6,930 bases of DNA from NCBI GenBank assembly GCA_015486815.1, contig WFQY01000233.1, forward strand, positions 1 to 6,930, in the 5' to 3' direction. The notes under the pieces are model-generated. The model made no database searches, had not been told where the DNA came from, and saw only the letters and a list, made by a program, of their open reading frames with translations. Made by a program: the position numbers and the translations under genes. Numbering within the stretch: position 1 is the stretch's first letter; the number at the start of each line of letters is the position of its first letter. This document shows, piece after piece, positions 6,197 to 6,930 of the stretch. This DNA comes from Phycisphaerae bacterium (lineage in GTDB: Bacteria > Planctomycetota > Phycisphaerae > JAAYCJ01).

Positions 6197-6930
6197 ATGG
6201 GAATATCGAAGTCAAAATCTTTTACTTTGATCGAGTTACTTGTAGTGGTAGCGATAATAGCAGTGCTTGTTTCGATCCTTTTACCTGCGTTAAGCAGAGC
6301 GAGGGAATTAGCGAAGGCTACTGCCTGTGAATCAAATCTTCGTCAAATCGGATTGGGTATTATTCAATATTCCAATGAGTATAACGGCTATGTGCCTTGG
6401 GGAGTGAGACATTTCAGCTGGAAACCTTATATTAGCGGAACACAATATAATTTGTGGGACAGATGGAATAATTGGACAGGTAAGGGGCTGCTGTACTCTT
6501 TGGGTTATATCCAAGATCCGCATACGTTTTACTGTCCAGGAACACAGTCGAAAGTCAACCAAAATGATGATTTCGGATTTGTTTGGGAATGGGAAAAACG
6601 TGAAGATACAGGCGGCGGACCTATTCAGATACGCAGCAATTATTATGAGAGGGGGTATTTCGATTATCAGCTTAATAATCCGGGACGCTCACGATATACA
6701 AACGGTTGGGGTGAATGGAGTGAGTCTATTGATCCCGATTTGACTCCTTTCGCTATCCTTATTTGTTATTACAGCCCTAAGAATTACGAACTTTTTTCTC
6801 AGAACGCTGCTCATTCGGCGCTTGGTGGTCAGCCTGTATTGTTTTCCGACGGAAGTGTTCATTGGATACCGTTCTATGTCTGGGAAATGAATGTAGGAGT
6901 AGGAAGTTCTTGGCGAGATATGGACAGATA
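6197..6930 (+). CDS. Prepilin-type (pseudopilin-like) protein with H-Xn-DG motif, 3'-truncated by window edge
   Basis: The frame is open from the ATG at 6197 to the end of the window, so at least 244 residues are present and the C-terminus is missing. Residues 1-8 are a short lysine- and serine-rich leader. F9-T-L-I-E13 starts a type IV pilin/type II secretion pseudopilin methylation helix (about 9-31, ending in I-L-L-P-A-L). Cleavage by a prepilin peptidase and N-methylation at Phe9 would be expected. A C-E-S-N-L-R-Q-I-G-L-G segment follows, typical of the large planctomycete and PVC families of such proteins. H206 and D218-G219 form an H-x11-DG arrangement, two residues longer than the usual H-X9-DG spacing. 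These proteins are abundant beside polysaccharide-related genes in PVC genomes, but their exact role is not established. The gene starts 2 bp after the GH-like gene and is almost certainly in its operon. Confidence 0.88.
   Translation, partial: MGISKSKSFTLIELLVVVAIIAVLVSILLPALSRARELAKATACESNLRQIGLGIIQYSNEYNGYVPWGVRHFSWKPYISGTQYNLWDRWNNWTGKGLLYSLGYIQDPHTFYCPGTQSKVNQNDDFGFVWEWEKREDTGGGPIQIRSNYYERGYFDYQLNNPGRSRYTNGWGEWSESIDPDLTPFAILICYYSPKNYELFSQNAAHSALGGQPVLFSDGSVHWIPFYVWEMNVGVGSSWRDMDR

Noticed and set aside
1..6930. CRISPR array or insertion sequence
   Set aside because: No regularly spaced repeats, no transposase frame and no terminal inverted repeats were seen.

Overview
The window looks like bacterial chromosomal DNA of moderate to low GC, probably from the Planctomycetota (Phycisphaerae or Sedimentisphaerales type) or a PVC relative such as Lentisphaerota. 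The evidence is the combination of a PEP-CTERM surface protein, a pseudopilin-like protein with an H-Xn-DG motif, a GntR/LacI-type chimeric sugar regulator, and a tRNA with no encoded CCA. The taxonomic call is inference; no marker gene confirms it.

Region 1 (1-1577): the 3' three-quarters of an L-fuculokinase-like FGGY sugar kinase runs in from the left edge. Its stop codon overlaps the start of a DUF192 membrane-anchored protein (ATGA), so the two are probably translationally coupled. Region 2 (1578-2108): a complete tRNA-Val(GAC) with its own good sigma70-type promoter. It is followed by about 340 bp of non-coding DNA that ends in the promoter of the next gene, where a GTGGTAT repeat occurs three times, once inverted.

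Region 3 (2109-6930) reads as one functional locus on the + strand. It begins with a GntR-family regulator carrying a LacI-type sugar-sensing domain. A 12-codon ORF with a good ribosome binding site and a weak hairpin followed by a T-rich run come next. Then follow a DNRLRE-type beta-sandwich protein with a PEP-CTERM sorting signal and a strong intrinsic terminator. A perfect TATAAT directly after the terminator probably starts a new transcript. That transcript carries a large exported glycoside-hydrolase-like protein of unknown specificity and, 2 bp later, a pseudopilin-like protein that runs off the right edge.

The likely theme is regulated capture or breakdown of a carbohydrate at the cell surface: the regulator senses a sugar, the PEP-CTERM protein is surface-sorted, the large protein acts outside the cytoplasm, and the prepilin-type protein is an envelope component. 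The most notable observations are three. The PEP-CTERM gene has an apparent single-base insertion that separates its ribosome binding site and signal-peptide n-region from the rest of the gene. The C-terminus of the GH-like protein repeats, without gaps, a signature of its PEP-CTERM neighbour. A terminator and a promoter are packed so tightly that the -10 box contains what would otherwise be the gene's start codon.
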